Source: Balneolaceae bacterium
GTDB taxonomy: Bacteria > Bacteroidota > Rhodothermia > Balneolales > Balneolaceae
Assembly: GCA_007694095.1 (NCBI GenBank)
Contig: RECI01000191.1
Span: 1-45,818, forward strand
Length of the DNA stretch: 45,818 nucleotides
Direction of reading: 5' to 3'
The notes below the pieces were generated by a model. That model was given only the letters and a program-made list of their open reading frames with translations. It did not search any database and had not been told where the DNA came from. The number at the start of each line of letters is the position of its first letter. Position 1 is the stretch's first letter. Both the position numbers and the translations under genes were made by a program. Positions 1 through 9,261 of the stretch are shown here, in pieces.

Positions 1-35
1 AGCGGTGCTTTTCCGCCACCTGGCAGAGTTGAACG
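1..35 (-). repeat. Truncated copy of the dispersed direct repeat-hairpin element
   Basis: Bases 2-35 are the exact reverse complement of the element at 23997-24030. The window edge cuts it inside the hairpin. The conserved flank (minus strand: ACTCTGCCAGG, at 19-29) and most of the hairpin are present; the second direct repeat lies outside the window. Confidence 0.8.
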
Positions 36-82
36 GTTTTTATTAGTATTGAAAGCGAAAAGCTTGAGCGACAGCATACGCC

Positions 83-107
83 TTTTCACTTTTCACTTTT
101 CACTTTT
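83..107. repeat. (TTTTCAC)n heptamer array 1
   Basis: Three perfect TTTTCAC units followed by TTTT. It lies about 45 bp beyond the stop codon of the sigma-factor gene that reads toward it. The same heptamer forms five more arrays in this window. Confidence 0.9.
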
Positions 108-152
108 GCCTTTAACTTCCATCAAACTCGAGAAGGTGCCAACTAATTAAAC

Positions 153-680
153 CTATCTTCCGGTAAGAATCTCCCTTAATTTCATTCTTGCTCCGTAAAG
201 GCGGGATTTTACTGTTTTTTCATCGATTTCAAGAATATCTGCGATTTCGCGGTAGCTGAGTTCTTCAAAATGCCGGAGGTGTATCACGATCTTTTGATCT
301 GTTGTCAGCAATTCTATTGAATCATACAATTTTCGATGATCTTCTTTCTCTTCCAGTTTACTATGCGGAGTTTCTGTTTGCTTTTGATTTGAAGACAGCA
401 GCTCCATTTTTTTTGAACTGCGATTATGGTTTAAAGATTCATTAATTATAATTCTGTATAACCAGCTGTAAAAACGATAATTGACATTATACGTATGCAA
501 TTTCTCCCATGATTTGATAAACCCTATTTGAGTAACATCTTTTGCAATGTCTGAATCCTGCACAATACTCAGCGCGGTACGGTACATCGCCAGCTGGTAT
601 CGCATCACCAATTGGTCAAAAGCACTATTGTCCCCGTTTATAGATCTAGCGACAAGTTCCTGGTCACTTAATTCAGTCAT
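153..680 (-). CDS. ECF-family RNA polymerase sigma factor
   Basis: The 175-residue protein has the usual length and two-domain layout of an ECF sigma factor. Region 2 (about residues 9-75) contains the DV(T)Q..FIKSWEKL helix typical of core RNA polymerase binding and -10 recognition. Region 4 (about 118-172) contains LTTDQKIVIHLRHFEELSYREIADIL followed by the recognition helix TVKSRLYGARMKLRE. It should direct transcription of a regulon that cannot be read from this window. No zinc-finger or FecR-type membrane anti-sigma gene follows it. Upstream on the same strand, 106 bp away, are a STAS protein and an RsbW-like ATPase, so control by partner switching is plausible (inference). The start is the only sensible ATG. 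Confidence 0.93.
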   Translation of the reverse strand: MTELSDQELVARSINGDNSAFDQLVMRYQLAMYRTALSIVQDSDIAKDVTQIGFIKSWEKLHTYNVNYRFYSWLYRIIINESLNHNRSSKKMELLSSNQKQTETPHSKLEEKEDHRKLYDSIELLTTDQKIVIHLRHFEELSYREIADILEIDEKTVKSRLYGARMKLREILTGR

Positions 681-786
681 AAAAATCAGTTATCTCGTAA
701 TATTCTAAAGGAGATCGTAGTTATATGGTTGATGAGTAAGATAGATATGTACTTAAAAAAAATTTAGCTAAAACGTATTTATGTTA

Positions 787-1077
787 TTAAGAATCGATAA
801 TTTCAAAAACCTGCTCCAGGCGGGTATATTTGAAAATGTCGCGCACGTGGCTGTTTATATTTGTTAACCGCAGCTTACACCCTTTCTCATGCAACCGTTT
901 ATAGGTATTCACAAGAACACTCAATCCCATGCTGGAAATATAGTTGAGGTCTGTCATGTCGATCGTTACAGTATTGGTTGCTTCAGATAATTCCTGAGTT
1001 GCTTTTTCAGCCTGGCTTGCGTCAAAACGGCCAGAGAATTTCCATTCATTTTCGTCGATTTTTTCAATTGTTAGCAT
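787..1077 (-). CDS. STAS-domain anti-sigma factor antagonist (RsbV/SpoIIAA-like)
   Basis: A 96-residue single STAS domain. The characteristic strand-loop-helix reads IDMTDLNYISSMGLSVL (about residues 39-55), aligning with the D-S-S-G-L-G loop of SpoIIAA/RsbV. The last serine of that loop, which is phosphorylated in SpoIIAA, is Met here; the preceding Ser is kept. Family members bind an RsbW-type kinase and release the sigma factor when unphosphorylated. It starts 9 bp after the stop of the RsbW-like gene, so the two are almost certainly co-transcribed. Confidence 0.88.
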   Translation of the reverse strand: MLTIEKIDENEWKFSGRFDASQAEKATQELSEATNTVTIDMTDLNYISSMGLSVLVNTYKRLHEKGCKLRLTNINSHVRDIFKYTRLEQVFEIIDS

Positions 1078-1086
1078 ATGTTTACC

Positions 1087-1500
1087 TCAAATATATTTTA
1101 CCATCGTGATTTTAGAAATCCCGCGTTGATGTTCAAAACTGATTTCATCCATCAATTGTTTAATTAGGTGTATCCCCAATCCACCGGATTTTTTTTTCTC
1201 AACATAATCTTCCAAATCCAGGTCATCGGTTTTTGTAATATCAAACGGATTTTCTTCGTGGTCAATTAAGCAAATAATTATTTTATTTTCACCTTTTTTA
1301 TCCACAGAAATCTCAATTTTGTTATCCATTGATGAATTATGTCTCACCATATTCATAAACACCTCTTCAACACACAAATCAATCTCCATTTTTTGACGGT
1401 CGGAGCATCCGTACTCATTTTCTTTTTGTTGTAAAAATTGAAAAACGTTCTCCAACTCATCGGTTTTTCTGCTGAAATTCATTTTGGAATTCATAGTCAT
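1087..1500 (-). CDS. RsbW-like ATP-binding anti-sigma factor / serine kinase (HATPase_c)
   Basis: A 137-residue GHKL-fold protein of the RsbW/SpoIIAB type. The N box is recognisable around CVEEVFMNMVRHN (Glu and Asn ligands for Mg-ATP), as is the G2 box KSGGLGIHLIKQLMDEI near the C-terminus. The G1 box is degenerate: IDHEENPFD replaces the usual D-x-G-x-PFD, so the ATP-lid glycine is missing. Known relatives hold a sigma factor inactive and phosphorylate a STAS antagonist. It is first in a minus-strand unit with the adjacent STAS gene and, after 106 bp, the ECF sigma gene. Two in-frame Met codons follow the first (residues 3 and 7), so the exact start is uncertain. Confidence 0.85.
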   Translation of the reverse strand: MTMNSKMNFSRKTDELENVFQFLQQKENEYGCSDRQKMEIDLCVEEVFMNMVRHNSSMDNKIEISVDKKGENKIIICLIDHEENPFDITKTDDLDLEDYVEKKKSGGLGIHLIKQLMDEISFEHQRGISKITMVKYI

Positions 1501-1720
1501 GAATATAATCGTTCAACTTTTATATGTATCATCATTTTAAAACACCAGCCATAATAAATAATAAAATGCCATTTTAGAATAAAATTTATTATTGTTCTGC
1601 TAAAAGTAAACTAAATATAGTTAACCTATCCACGGATTTTATGAACTTTATCTAAATAGAAGCCGATAAATATAACCTGAAACAACGAATTAACTGCAAT
1701 TATAAATAAATCCAATAACT
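1501..1720. promoter_or_regulatory. Divergent promoter region between the two STAS units
   Basis: A 220-bp, strongly AT-rich spacer separates the minus-strand RsbW/STAS/sigma unit from the plus-strand STAS/kinase unit. It must hold promoters for both directions. I could not find a convincing TAnnTTTG (-7) box with a paired -33 TTTG, so no precise promoter is called. Confidence 0.4.
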
Positions 1721-2065
1721 ATGAAATTCAATATATCAGAACGCTACAATTGTGTAGTCATTGAACTTAAAGGCAAAATCATGGGCGGCCCGGATGCCGA
1801 TTATTTTAAAGCTGAACTTCAAAAATTGATCGATGCCGGTAAAACCAAATTAATTATTGATCTTCAGGATGTTAAGTTCATGAATTCATCCGGCCTTGGA
1901 ATATTAATCGGAGGACTAACAACCATGAGGAAAATCGGCGGGGATATTAAACTTGCAAATGCCGATAAACGGATCTCAAGCCTCCTGATGGTGTCACAAC
2001 TAAATACCGTTTTTGATCATCACCTGAGCCTCGATTCAGCTATTAAAGCCTACGATGATGAGTAA
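1721..2065 (+). CDS. STAS-domain anti-sigma factor antagonist, second copy
   Basis: A 114-residue STAS protein. Unlike the copy at 787-1077 it keeps the canonical phospho-acceptor loop, KFMNSSGLGILIGG (about residues 62-75), with both serines. It is therefore the better candidate substrate for the neighbouring RsbW-like kinase. It is divergently transcribed from that kinase and lies upstream of a transmembrane Ser/Thr kinase on the same strand with a gap of 140-170 bp. Its role as a partner-switch antagonist is inferred from the family and context. Confidence 0.88.
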   Translation: MKFNISERYNCVVIELKGKIMGGPDADYFKAELQKLIDAGKTKLIIDLQDVKFMNSSGLGILIGGLTTMRKIGGDIKLANADKRISSLLMVSQLNTVFDHHLSLDSAIKAYDDE

Positions 2066-2237
2066 TTACAATCACCTGTATTTTTAAAGCAGGGTATCAG
2101 TACGTTCCGGCTGAGGTTTCAGGTATTCATACTACATTACAAGTGAAAAAACCATATTCAAATACCAAACCCTCAAAAAGAACCGGGAGAATTTTGCCGG
2201 TATAAGAGTGCATATCCCACAAAGCATGGGGCAGTCT

Positions 2238-4811
2238 ATGATTGGAAAGACTATCTCTCATTATAAAATACTCGATAAGATTGGCGAAGGCGGGATGGGT
2301 GTGGTGTATAAAGCCCGTGACACCAGGCTCGACCGGGATGTAGCATTAAAATTCCTCTCTTCTCATTTAACAGCCAACGAGCAAGCCAGGAACAGATTTG
2401 TTCGCGAAGCAAGGGCAGCCTCATCGTTAGATCATCCTAATATATCAGTAATCCATGAAATTGGTGAAACCAGCGATGGGCACTCTTTTATCTGCATGGG
2501 TTATTATGATGGAAAATCACTCAAAGAGTTACTAGAACATGATCCGCCCGACATTGAAACTTCTGTTGCGATTATTATACAGATCGCAAAAGGATTACAG
2601 CGTGCCCACGAAGCAGGCATTGTGCACCGGGATATTAAACCGGCAAATATTATCCTCACTGATCAGGGCGAGGTAAAGATTGTCGATTTTGGACTGGCTA
2701 AACTTGTGAATGAAACCGGAGTTACAGAAACCGGATCACGTGGCGGAACTCTGGCATACATGTCGCCGGAACAGCTCCAGGGAGAAAAAGTTGATCACCG
2801 AACTGATCTTTATTCACTGGGTATTCTGATGTATGAAATGTTTTGCGGCAAGCGTCCCTATCATGAGGAACATTACGCTGCTCTTATGTATTCCATTGTA
2901 AATACGGATCCCCCACCCCCTTCAGTTATCAATCCGACAGTACCCAAAGATATCGATGAGCTGATTCTCAAACTGATTCACAAGAACCCCGACAAAAGGG
3001 TGCAGAAGGCCGGTGATGTTATACAAATCCTGGATTATACTTTGAACAAAAAAACAAATTCAGAGGAAAAAGAAACATCGGGTACCAGCAATTTTTTTAC
3101 GCGCCAAACCTTAGTCATTTCCGCCATCATAGCTTTACTCGCCGTAACGGTACTGTCTCTGCCATATACAGGTGGCCCATTGTTACATTACTTCAACTTG
3201 AATCAAACTCCTGAAGACATTCACCTTGTAGTGCTTCCGTTTACCAATATCGGGGATGATCCGGATAATCAGGCATTCGCCGACGGATTGATGGAAACCC
3301 TCACCAGTTCCCTCACCTTGATTCAGCCTGCAGATGTTTCATACTGGGTTGTATCAGCAAGTGAAGTACGCCGGCAAAATGTAACAAGTGCCGCTGAGGC
3401 TCTCAGAGAATTCAATGCCACGATAGCTGTATACGGAAGTATACAGCGGCTGGCAAACCAAGTCAGGCTTACAATAAACCTGGTGAATACAAGAACATCA
3501 CATCAGATAAAATCGGATATGATAACCGTGCCGCTGGAATCTCTTCCCCGCCTTCTGGATGAAGCGATCCTGAAACTTGCGCAAATGCTCGATATTGAAA
3601 TCGGATCAGAAACAGGAATCTATTATCTGGCAAGTGGAACTTCCAATCCTGATTCGTATGAACATTATGTTGAAGGCAGGGGATTCCTGCAGCATTACCA
3701 AAATATAGACAATATTTACCGGGCAATTGAACTGTTTGAAAGGTCGGTTGAACAAGACTCGGGTTTTGCCCTGGCCTATGCGGGTTTGGGTGAAGCTTAC
3801 TGGAGGCTGTTTGATGATACAAGAAATACAGAATGGGTAAATTTGGCACAACAATATGCAAACAAAGCATTGGAATTAGACAATTTTCATCCATCTGTAC
3901 TGGTTACTGCGGGAATGATACAACTTGGACGAGGAAATGTAACAAACGCCATTACCTATTATCAAAAAGCTGTTGAGTTAAATCCGGCAAATGCGGATGC
4001 TTATAGAGGACTAGCTGCGGCGTATGAACAAATGGGGCTTCTGAATGAAGCAGAAGATATCCTGAAAAGAGCTATCCGGCTTCAACCCACGTATTGGGTA
4101 GGGTACAATCAGCTTGGCGATTTTTATGTAAAACAGGGAAGATATACTGATGCCATTTTACAATTCGAAAAAGTTATCGAACTAATTCCAAACAGTAATT
4201 ACGGGTACATGAACCTGGGGATTGTATATTACTATCTTGAAGAATTTGACAAAACCATCGAACTTTTCCATAATGCGGCAGAGATAATGCCTGGGCCAAT
4301 TTTATATTCAAACCTGGGTACATTTTACTACTATCTTGAGGCTGACTATGAAAAAGCTGCTGAAATGTATGAGAAATCCCTGTCTATCAACGACCAATAT
4401 CACCAGATTTGGGGACATCTTGCCTCAGCATTGTTATGGGCCGAAGAAGACAGTTCCAGGGTGGCTGGTTATTATGAAAAGGCCCTTGAAATGGCTATGG
4501 AAGAACTTAAAATTAATCCCCGTGATGCTGATTTATTAGTCAGTATAGCCGGTTACCAGGCTTCATTAGGTGATCATCATAATTCCCTTAACTATCTAGG
4601 GCGTGCCATTGAAATTGCGCCTGAAAATACCGTCATTAAAGGGAATGCCGGAATTGTATACGAACAACTGGGAGAACGAAATCAGGCTTTATCCCTGATA
4701 ATAGAGGCCTTAAAACAAGGGTATTCATTAGCCGAAATTGAAAACGATCCGCATCTCAGGGATTTCCGTAATGATCCCCGGTTTATTCAATACCTGCAAA
4801 GTGTACAATAA
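2238..4811 (+). CDS. Transmembrane Ser/Thr protein kinase with TolB-like and TPR regions
   Basis: From the ATG at 2238 the protein is 857 residues. The kinase domain (about 1-270) is complete: glycine loop GEGGMGVVYK at 16-25, VALK lysine at 38, catalytic HRDIKPAN at 130-137, DFG at 150-152 and an SPE motif. It should therefore be active. One hydrophobic segment (about 291-310) precedes a region starting HLVVLPFTNIGDD (about 330-470) that resembles the TolB/FlgO-like module of such kinases. A long run of TPR repeats fills the rest, likely on the other side of the membrane. Start choice: an in-frame GTG at 2208 and an ATG at 2226 also exist, but the family usually begins MIGxTISHYKIL, matching 2238. 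The preceding STAS gene suggests shared signalling. Confidence 0.92.
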   Translation: MIGKTISHYKILDKIGEGGMGVVYKARDTRLDRDVALKFLSSHLTANEQARNRFVREARAASSLDHPNISVIHEIGETSDGHSFICMGYYDGKSLKELLEHDPPDIETSVAIIIQIAKGLQRAHEAGIVHRDIKPANIILTDQGEVKIVDFGLAKLVNETGVTETGSRGGTLAYMSPEQLQGEKVDHRTDLYSLGILMYEMFCGKRPYHEEHYAALMYSIVNTDPPPPSVINPTVPKDIDELILKLIHKNPDKRVQKAGDVIQILDYTLNKKTNSEEKETSGTSNFFTRQTLVISAIIALLAVTVLSLPYTGGPLLHYFNLNQTPEDIHLVVLPFTNIGDDPDNQAFADGLMETLTSSLTLIQPADVSYWVVSASEVRRQNVTSAAEALREFNATIAVYGSIQRLANQVRLTINLVNTRTSHQIKSDMITVPLESLPRLLDEAILKLAQMLDIEIGSETGIYYLASGTSNPDSYEHYVEGRGFLQHYQNIDNIYRAIELFERSVEQDSGFALAYAGLGEAYWRLFDDTRNTEWVNLAQQYANKALELDNFHPSVLVTAGMIQLGRGNVTNAITYYQKAVELNPANADAYRGLAAAYEQMGLLNEAEDILKRAIRLQPTYWVGYNQLGDFYVKQGRYTDAILQFEKVIELIPNSNYGYMNLGIVYYYLEEFDKTIELFHNAAEIMPGPILYSNLGTFYYYLEADYEKAAEMYEKSLSINDQYHQIWGHLASALLWAEEDSSRVAGYYEKALEMAMEELKINPRDADLLVSIAGYQASLGDHHNSLNYLGRAIEIAPENTVIKGNAGIVYEQLGERNQALSLIIEALKQGYSLAEIENDPHLRDFRNDPRFIQYLQSVQ

Positions 4812-4872
4812 GATTTATAATAATGGATGTGGCGCACAACAAAACCAAAAACTAAAATCGCGGTGTACTATA

Positions 4873-5253
4873 ATGAAACTATCACATAGGATAGAATTAA
4901 AACTGGAGAAACAATTCAGAAAAGATAATCACGGCAGAGATCATCATTTTTATTTCGCTGATGATATAGTTATCAATGAAGATATGATTGCAGAAGGTGT
5001 AGAGATCACATGGACTACTGAAGATCAAACTGAATTTGAAATCTGGTTTCCACGTGAAAGAAACCCGCTCTCGATCTTCTTTTTATGCAAATGGTTTACT
5101 CTCAAATCACGAAATCACAAAATAACTAAGACCATTGATCGGAATATTGGCTGTAAACATGAAGTAGATTATTATTTTTACAGCATATATAATAAATCGA
5201 CTCAAACATTGGCTCATGGCCATTCGTCACCAAAAATGATCATCAAAAAATAA
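4873..5253 (+). CDS. Hypothetical protein, 126 residues
   Basis: Not recognised. The frame is open upstream into the kinase gene, but the first ATG outside that gene is at 4873, giving a soluble, charged protein. It is rich in aromatic and basic residues (HHFYFADD, EFEIWFPRERNP, HEVDYYFYS) and has no signal peptide or membrane segment. It ends in a lysine-rich tail, KMIIKK. It lies 61 bp after the kinase stop and reads toward polA. It could be co-transcribed with the kinase. No function is proposed. Confidence 0.5.
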   Translation: MKLSHRIELKLEKQFRKDNHGRDHHFYFADDIVINEDMIAEGVEITWTTEDQTEFEIWFPRERNPLSIFFLCKWFTLKSRNHKITKTIDRNIGCKHEVDYYFYSIYNKSTQTLAHGHSSPKMIIKK

Positions 5254-5294
5254 AAGGAACTGTTATCATGCAGTAAAAATGAGCCGGGATATTT

Positions 5295-8033
5295 CTAATG
5301 CGCCTCCAGCCAGTTATCAGCAATTCCCATATCCACTTCCAGAGGTACAGCAAGGCTTGCAGCGCTTTTCATAAGTTCTTTAATTTTTCCGGGTACCTGA
5401 TCAATCTCTGATTCTTTGATCTCGAAAATCAGTTCGTCGTGCACCTGAAGCAGCATTCGGGAGCTGAGTTTTGCTTGTTCCAGGTAATTGTGTATCTGGA
5501 TCATTGCCATTTTAATGATATCGGCAGCTGTTCCCTGGATCGGCATGTTGATAGCCGTTCTCTCGGCAAAACCACGCACATTCCAATTACGTGAGTTGAT
5601 ATCAGGAATATAGCGTCTTCGGCCCATCAGCGTTGTAACGTACCCGTTATCCCGCGCAAATTTGATTGTTTCATCAATATATTTTTGAATCCCGGGAAAA
5701 CGCCCAAAATATTGGTCAATCATCTCTTTTCCTTCCGCATTGCTGATTCCCAGCCTCGACGCCAGACCATAGGCACTCACACCATACGGTATGCCGAAAT
5801 TTACCTCTTTCGCCTTACGGCGGTGATCAGGGGTCACCTCATCGAGCGAGTTGAGGCCAAAAATCTCTTTTGCCGTCCTCGCGTGTATATCTTCACCTTC
5901 TTTAAAAGCACGGATCATATTCTCATCACCCGATATTGATGCAATGACACGCAGTTCCACCTGTGAATAATCCGCAGCCATTAACCTGAACCCCTTCTCG
6001 GCAACAAACGCCTTACGGATTTCACGCCCTCTTTGGGTTCGTATCGGGATATTCTGAAGATTCGGGTTCGAACTCGACAGCCTGCCGGTCGCAGCAACGG
6101 TTTGGTTAAAATCGGTATGGATCCGGCCGGTTTTCGGATGAACCAGTTTTGGAAGGGCATCTACATATGTTGACAGCAATTTGCTCAGGCTTCGATAATC
6201 GAGCACCAGCGATGGTACCTCATGTGCCACTGCAAGTTTCGACAATACATCTTCTGAAGTGGAATACTGGCCGGTTTTAGTTTTTTTCCCGGAAGGAAGT
6301 TTTAATTTTTCAAATAAAACCGTGCCAAGTTGTTGCGGTGAATTGAGATTGAACTCCTCTCCCGTTTTTTCAAAGATCGTTTTTTCAAGATCCTGAAGAT
6401 CGTTTGTCAGTTCTTCAGAGAACGTTTTGAGCATCTCCATATCAATATACACACCGGCCCTTTCCATCGCAGCCAGCACCCTGATCAGAGGGAATTCCAG
6501 CGTTTCTGCAATTTCCCGGAGTTCATCTTTTTGAAGCTGCTCGGATAACACCTCATAGAGCCTATAGGTGACATCGGCATCCTCGCAGGCGTAATCTTTA
6601 ATTGAATCATAAGGCAGTTCGGTCATGGGAGTCTGATTTTTCCCCTTCCCGATGATATCTTCAATTGGAACCGGCTCGTAGTTCAGGTATTTTTTTGCCA
6701 GTATATCCATCTTCAGGCGTTGCGAGCTGTCGATTAAATACCCGGCAACCATCGTATCAAATACCGGCCCATTAACAGTAAAACCGGCACTTTCCAGTAT
6801 AAGCTTGTCGAACTTATAATTGTGGGCAATTTTCAGTGACTTTTCATTTTCAAACAGTGGTTTTAAAAGCTCCCGTACTTCATCCTGGCTTAACGCCCCT
6901 TCAACGTTTACCGGGATATAAAATGCCGATTCCGGCTTGGCGCTGACAGAAATACCGGCCATGGTTGCAGACAGGGAATCCGTTCCGTCTGTTTCGGTAT
7001 CAAAACAGATAGCAACAGTATTTTTTAACTGGTTTACGGCATCTCTTATCTCATCGGCTGCAACCGCAAGCTTGTATGAAACCGCATCAGGATTAAGGCT
7101 TTTAACTTTATCTTTTTCGGGTTCACTATCACCAAAAAGCTGACCTTGCCCGCCAGGTTCTTCATTCAAATATTTTCTTGTTAATGTCCTGAACTCCATC
7201 CTTTTAAAGAAAAGACCCAGATCTTTTTTATTTGATCCTTTCCACTCAAAAGTGCGCCAGTCGGCTACGTCGGGCACATCTATTTTGATTGTTACCATGG
7301 TTTTTGCCTGCAGTGCCTGTCCGGAATGTTCTGTAAGTCCCACACGGTTTCTTTTTGACTTCATTTGGGGCGCTGCTTCAATAGCTTTTTCGAGTGAGCC
7401 ATATTCGTTGATCAGGTCAGGAGCCCCCTTTTTCCCGATCCCCGGCACACCGGGAATATTATCTGATGTATCCCCGATGATTGCAAGCACATCAATCACC
7501 TGCTCGGGATAGACCCCAAAATACTCCTTCACTCCTTCACGGTCGATAAGGATAAACCCGCCGTTTCGATTATCGGGTTTCACCATAGTGATATGGTGAT
7601 CCACAAGCTGCATAAAATCTTTATCAGGTGTCACAAGAAACACATCCACATCTTCGGCCCGGGCATTATATGCAATCGTTCCAATGATATCATCAGCCTC
7701 GTAACCGTCCTGTTCAATATTGGTGATGCCAAACTTTTCGAGCATCTCCTTGATGAGCGGTATACCCACTTTCAGTTCTTCGGGTTGCGGAGGCCTGTTC
7801 GCCTTGTATTCTTCATCAATTTCATGTCTGAATGTTGGAGCATGTGTATCCCATGCCACGGCGATATGTGTCGGCTCTTCTTCTTCAAGCAGCTTCACCA
7901 GCGTATTCGCAAAACCAAGAATTGGGCCGGTAGATATTCCCTCAGAGCTTTTAAGCCTGCTTTTGATAAAGGCAAAATGTGCACGATAGGCCAGCGCCAT
8001 GCCGTCGAGGAGGTAGAGTTTTTTCTTTTTCAT
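5295..8033 (-). CDS. polA: DNA polymerase I
   Basis: A 912-residue, full-length family A polymerase with all three domains. The N-terminal 5'-3' exonuclease begins LYLLDGMALAYRAHFAF. The 3'-5' exonuclease keeps its catalytic set: DTETDG (near residue 345), HNYKFD and YACEDADVTY, so proofreading should be active. The polymerase domain keeps motif A (AADYSQVELRV), motif B (RRKAKEVNFGIPYG) and motif C (QVHDELIFE). It fills gaps in excision repair and removes Okazaki primers. nfo lies upstream on the same strand across a 158-bp gap, a sensible base-excision-repair pairing. It converges with the plus-strand gene ending at 5253. Confidence 0.98.
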   Translation of the reverse strand: MKKKKLYLLDGMALAYRAHFAFIKSRLKSSEGISTGPILGFANTLVKLLEEEEPTHIAVAWDTHAPTFRHEIDEEYKANRPPQPEELKVGIPLIKEMLEKFGITNIEQDGYEADDIIGTIAYNARAEDVDVFLVTPDKDFMQLVDHHITMVKPDNRNGGFILIDREGVKEYFGVYPEQVIDVLAIIGDTSDNIPGVPGIGKKGAPDLINEYGSLEKAIEAAPQMKSKRNRVGLTEHSGQALQAKTMVTIKIDVPDVADWRTFEWKGSNKKDLGLFFKRMEFRTLTRKYLNEEPGGQGQLFGDSEPEKDKVKSLNPDAVSYKLAVAADEIRDAVNQLKNTVAICFDTETDGTDSLSATMAGISVSAKPESAFYIPVNVEGALSQDEVRELLKPLFENEKSLKIAHNYKFDKLILESAGFTVNGPVFDTMVAGYLIDSSQRLKMDILAKKYLNYEPVPIEDIIGKGKNQTPMTELPYDSIKDYACEDADVTYRLYEVLSEQLQKDELREIAETLEFPLIRVLAAMERAGVYIDMEMLKTFSEELTNDLQDLEKTIFEKTGEEFNLNSPQQLGTVLFEKLKLPSGKKTKTGQYSTSEDVLSKLAVAHEVPSLVLDYRSLSKLLSTYVDALPKLVHPKTGRIHTDFNQTVAATGRLSSSNPNLQNIPIRTQRGREIRKAFVAEKGFRLMAADYSQVELRVIASISGDENMIRAFKEGEDIHARTAKEIFGLNSLDEVTPDHRRKAKEVNFGIPYGVSAYGLASRLGISNAEGKEMIDQYFGRFPGIQKYIDETIKFARDNGYVTTLMGRRRYIPDINSRNWNVRGFAERTAINMPIQGTAADIIKMAMIQIHNYLEQAKLSSRMLLQVHDELIFEIKESEIDQVPGKIKELMKSAASLAVPLEVDMGIADNWLEAH

Positions 8034-8191
8034 AATTAATTCTTAGTGAATCTTTTGTCGTGTGTCTTGAGGACAGCAACCTCCAGGCGTGTGTTAGCTC
8101 CCTGAAGCGTTGCAGAATGTAGCACCAAGCGCTGTAAGGACCACCACTCCATTACTGACTCTCTCAGGTTCTCATGACTCATGATTCAAAT

Positions 8192-9037
8192 CTATTTGAT
8201 TAAATCTTTTAATTTTTTTATTTCTTCCGCCCAGCGATCGGGGTTTGGTGTTTCCAGGATCAGAGGAATTCCGTTGAAACGGGCATCTTTCATGATCAGT
8301 TCGAAAGGTTTCCAGCCAATCAATCCGTCACCAAGGCTTTCGTGGCGGTCCACCCTCGACCCAAGTGTTTTTTTGGAATCGTTCAGGTGCATCGCCATCA
8401 GCTTGTCGAAGCCCACTATTTCGTTGAACTGATCAAATGTTTCTGTAAATCCTTCTTCGGTAGATAGATCGTATCCGGCAGCAAAGGTATGTGCAGTATC
8501 AATACAAACCCCCACCCTGTCCTTCTGCTCAACCTGCTCCATGATTTCAGCAAGATGCTCAAACCGGTATCCCATGTTCGTGCCCTGGCCTGCCGTATTT
8601 TCAATAACTGCCTTTACAAACGAGGTTTTTTCCAGTGACCAATTGATGGAATCAGCAATTATCTTCAGGCATTCGGTTTCACTTATTTTGTTCAGGTGGC
8701 TTCCGGGATGAAAATTGAGCAGCCCGATTCCAAGCTGTTCACATCTCTGAAGCTCATCCAGGAATGCGTTTCGTGACTTTTGCAGGTTGGCTTTTTCCGG
8801 GTGACCAAGGTTAATGAGATAACTGTCGTGAGGTATAATGGAATCTGCCGTGTAACCGTACTCCTCACATCTTTTTTTGAATTCCAGGATGTTTTCTTCC
8901 GACAGTGGTTTGGCATGCCATTGCTTCTGGTTTTTTGTGAATAATGCAAAACCGGTTGCGCCAATATCATGTGCATTTTGAGGAGCATTTTCAACACCTC
9001 CTGCCGCACTTACGTGTGCTCCAATGTACTTCATCAA
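8192..9037 (-). CDS. nfo: Deoxyribonuclease IV (AP endonuclease, Nfo family)
   Basis: A 281-residue TIM-barrel AP endonuclease of typical length. The metal-ligand motifs are present in order: [43 protein letters not shown] and LETPNP, together supplying the trinuclear-zinc Glu, Asp and His ligands. It nicks DNA 5' of abasic sites; Pol I, encoded downstream on the same strand, could then fill the gap. Two ATG codons in tandem begin the gene (residues 1 and 2), so the true start could be 3 bp shorter. Confidence 0.97.
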   Translation of the reverse strand: MMKYIGAHVSAAGGVENAPQNAHDIGATGFALFTKNQKQWHAKPLSEENILEFKKRCEEYGYTADSIIPHDSYLINLGHPEKANLQKSRNAFLDELQRCEQLGIGLLNFHPGSHLNKISETECLKIIADSINWSLEKTSFVKAVIENTAGQGTNMGYRFEHLAEIMEQVEQKDRVGVCIDTAHTFAAGYDLSTEEGFTETFDQFNEIVGFDKLMAMHLNDSKKTLGSRVDRHESLGDGLIGWKPFELIMKDARFNGIPLILETPNPDRWAEEIKKLKDLIK

Positions 9038-9146
9038 TAATTTATTTCATTTAAAATTTTTCATCAAAATACAAAACCTGCGGAAGCGGTGACGAATTTC
9101 TTTTGAATCCGCTGTAATTTTTAATATTTAGAATGATATGGGTTTG

Positions 9147-9246
9147 TGTAACTGTGGAATCGTGTAATTGTTGAACTGTTTTTTCCCATTGCACATTTCC
9201 TATACAGTTCTACACTTGCGGAATTCTCAACAGTTCCGCAGTTTCA
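9147..9246. repeat. Imperfect inverted repeat upstream of the GH5 gene
   Basis: The left arm at about 9147-9180 (beginning GTAACTGTGGAATCG) and the reverse complement of the right arm at about 9204-9246 (beginning GTGAAACTGCGGAAC) share a GTGwAACTGyGGAA pattern, and both contain GAACTGT. A related string (GAACTGTGGAATTGT on the minus strand) occurs at about 40515-40529. It probably marks a degenerate dispersed repeat in this leader. Confidence 0.4.
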
Positions 9247-9261
9247 CAAATCATCACTACC

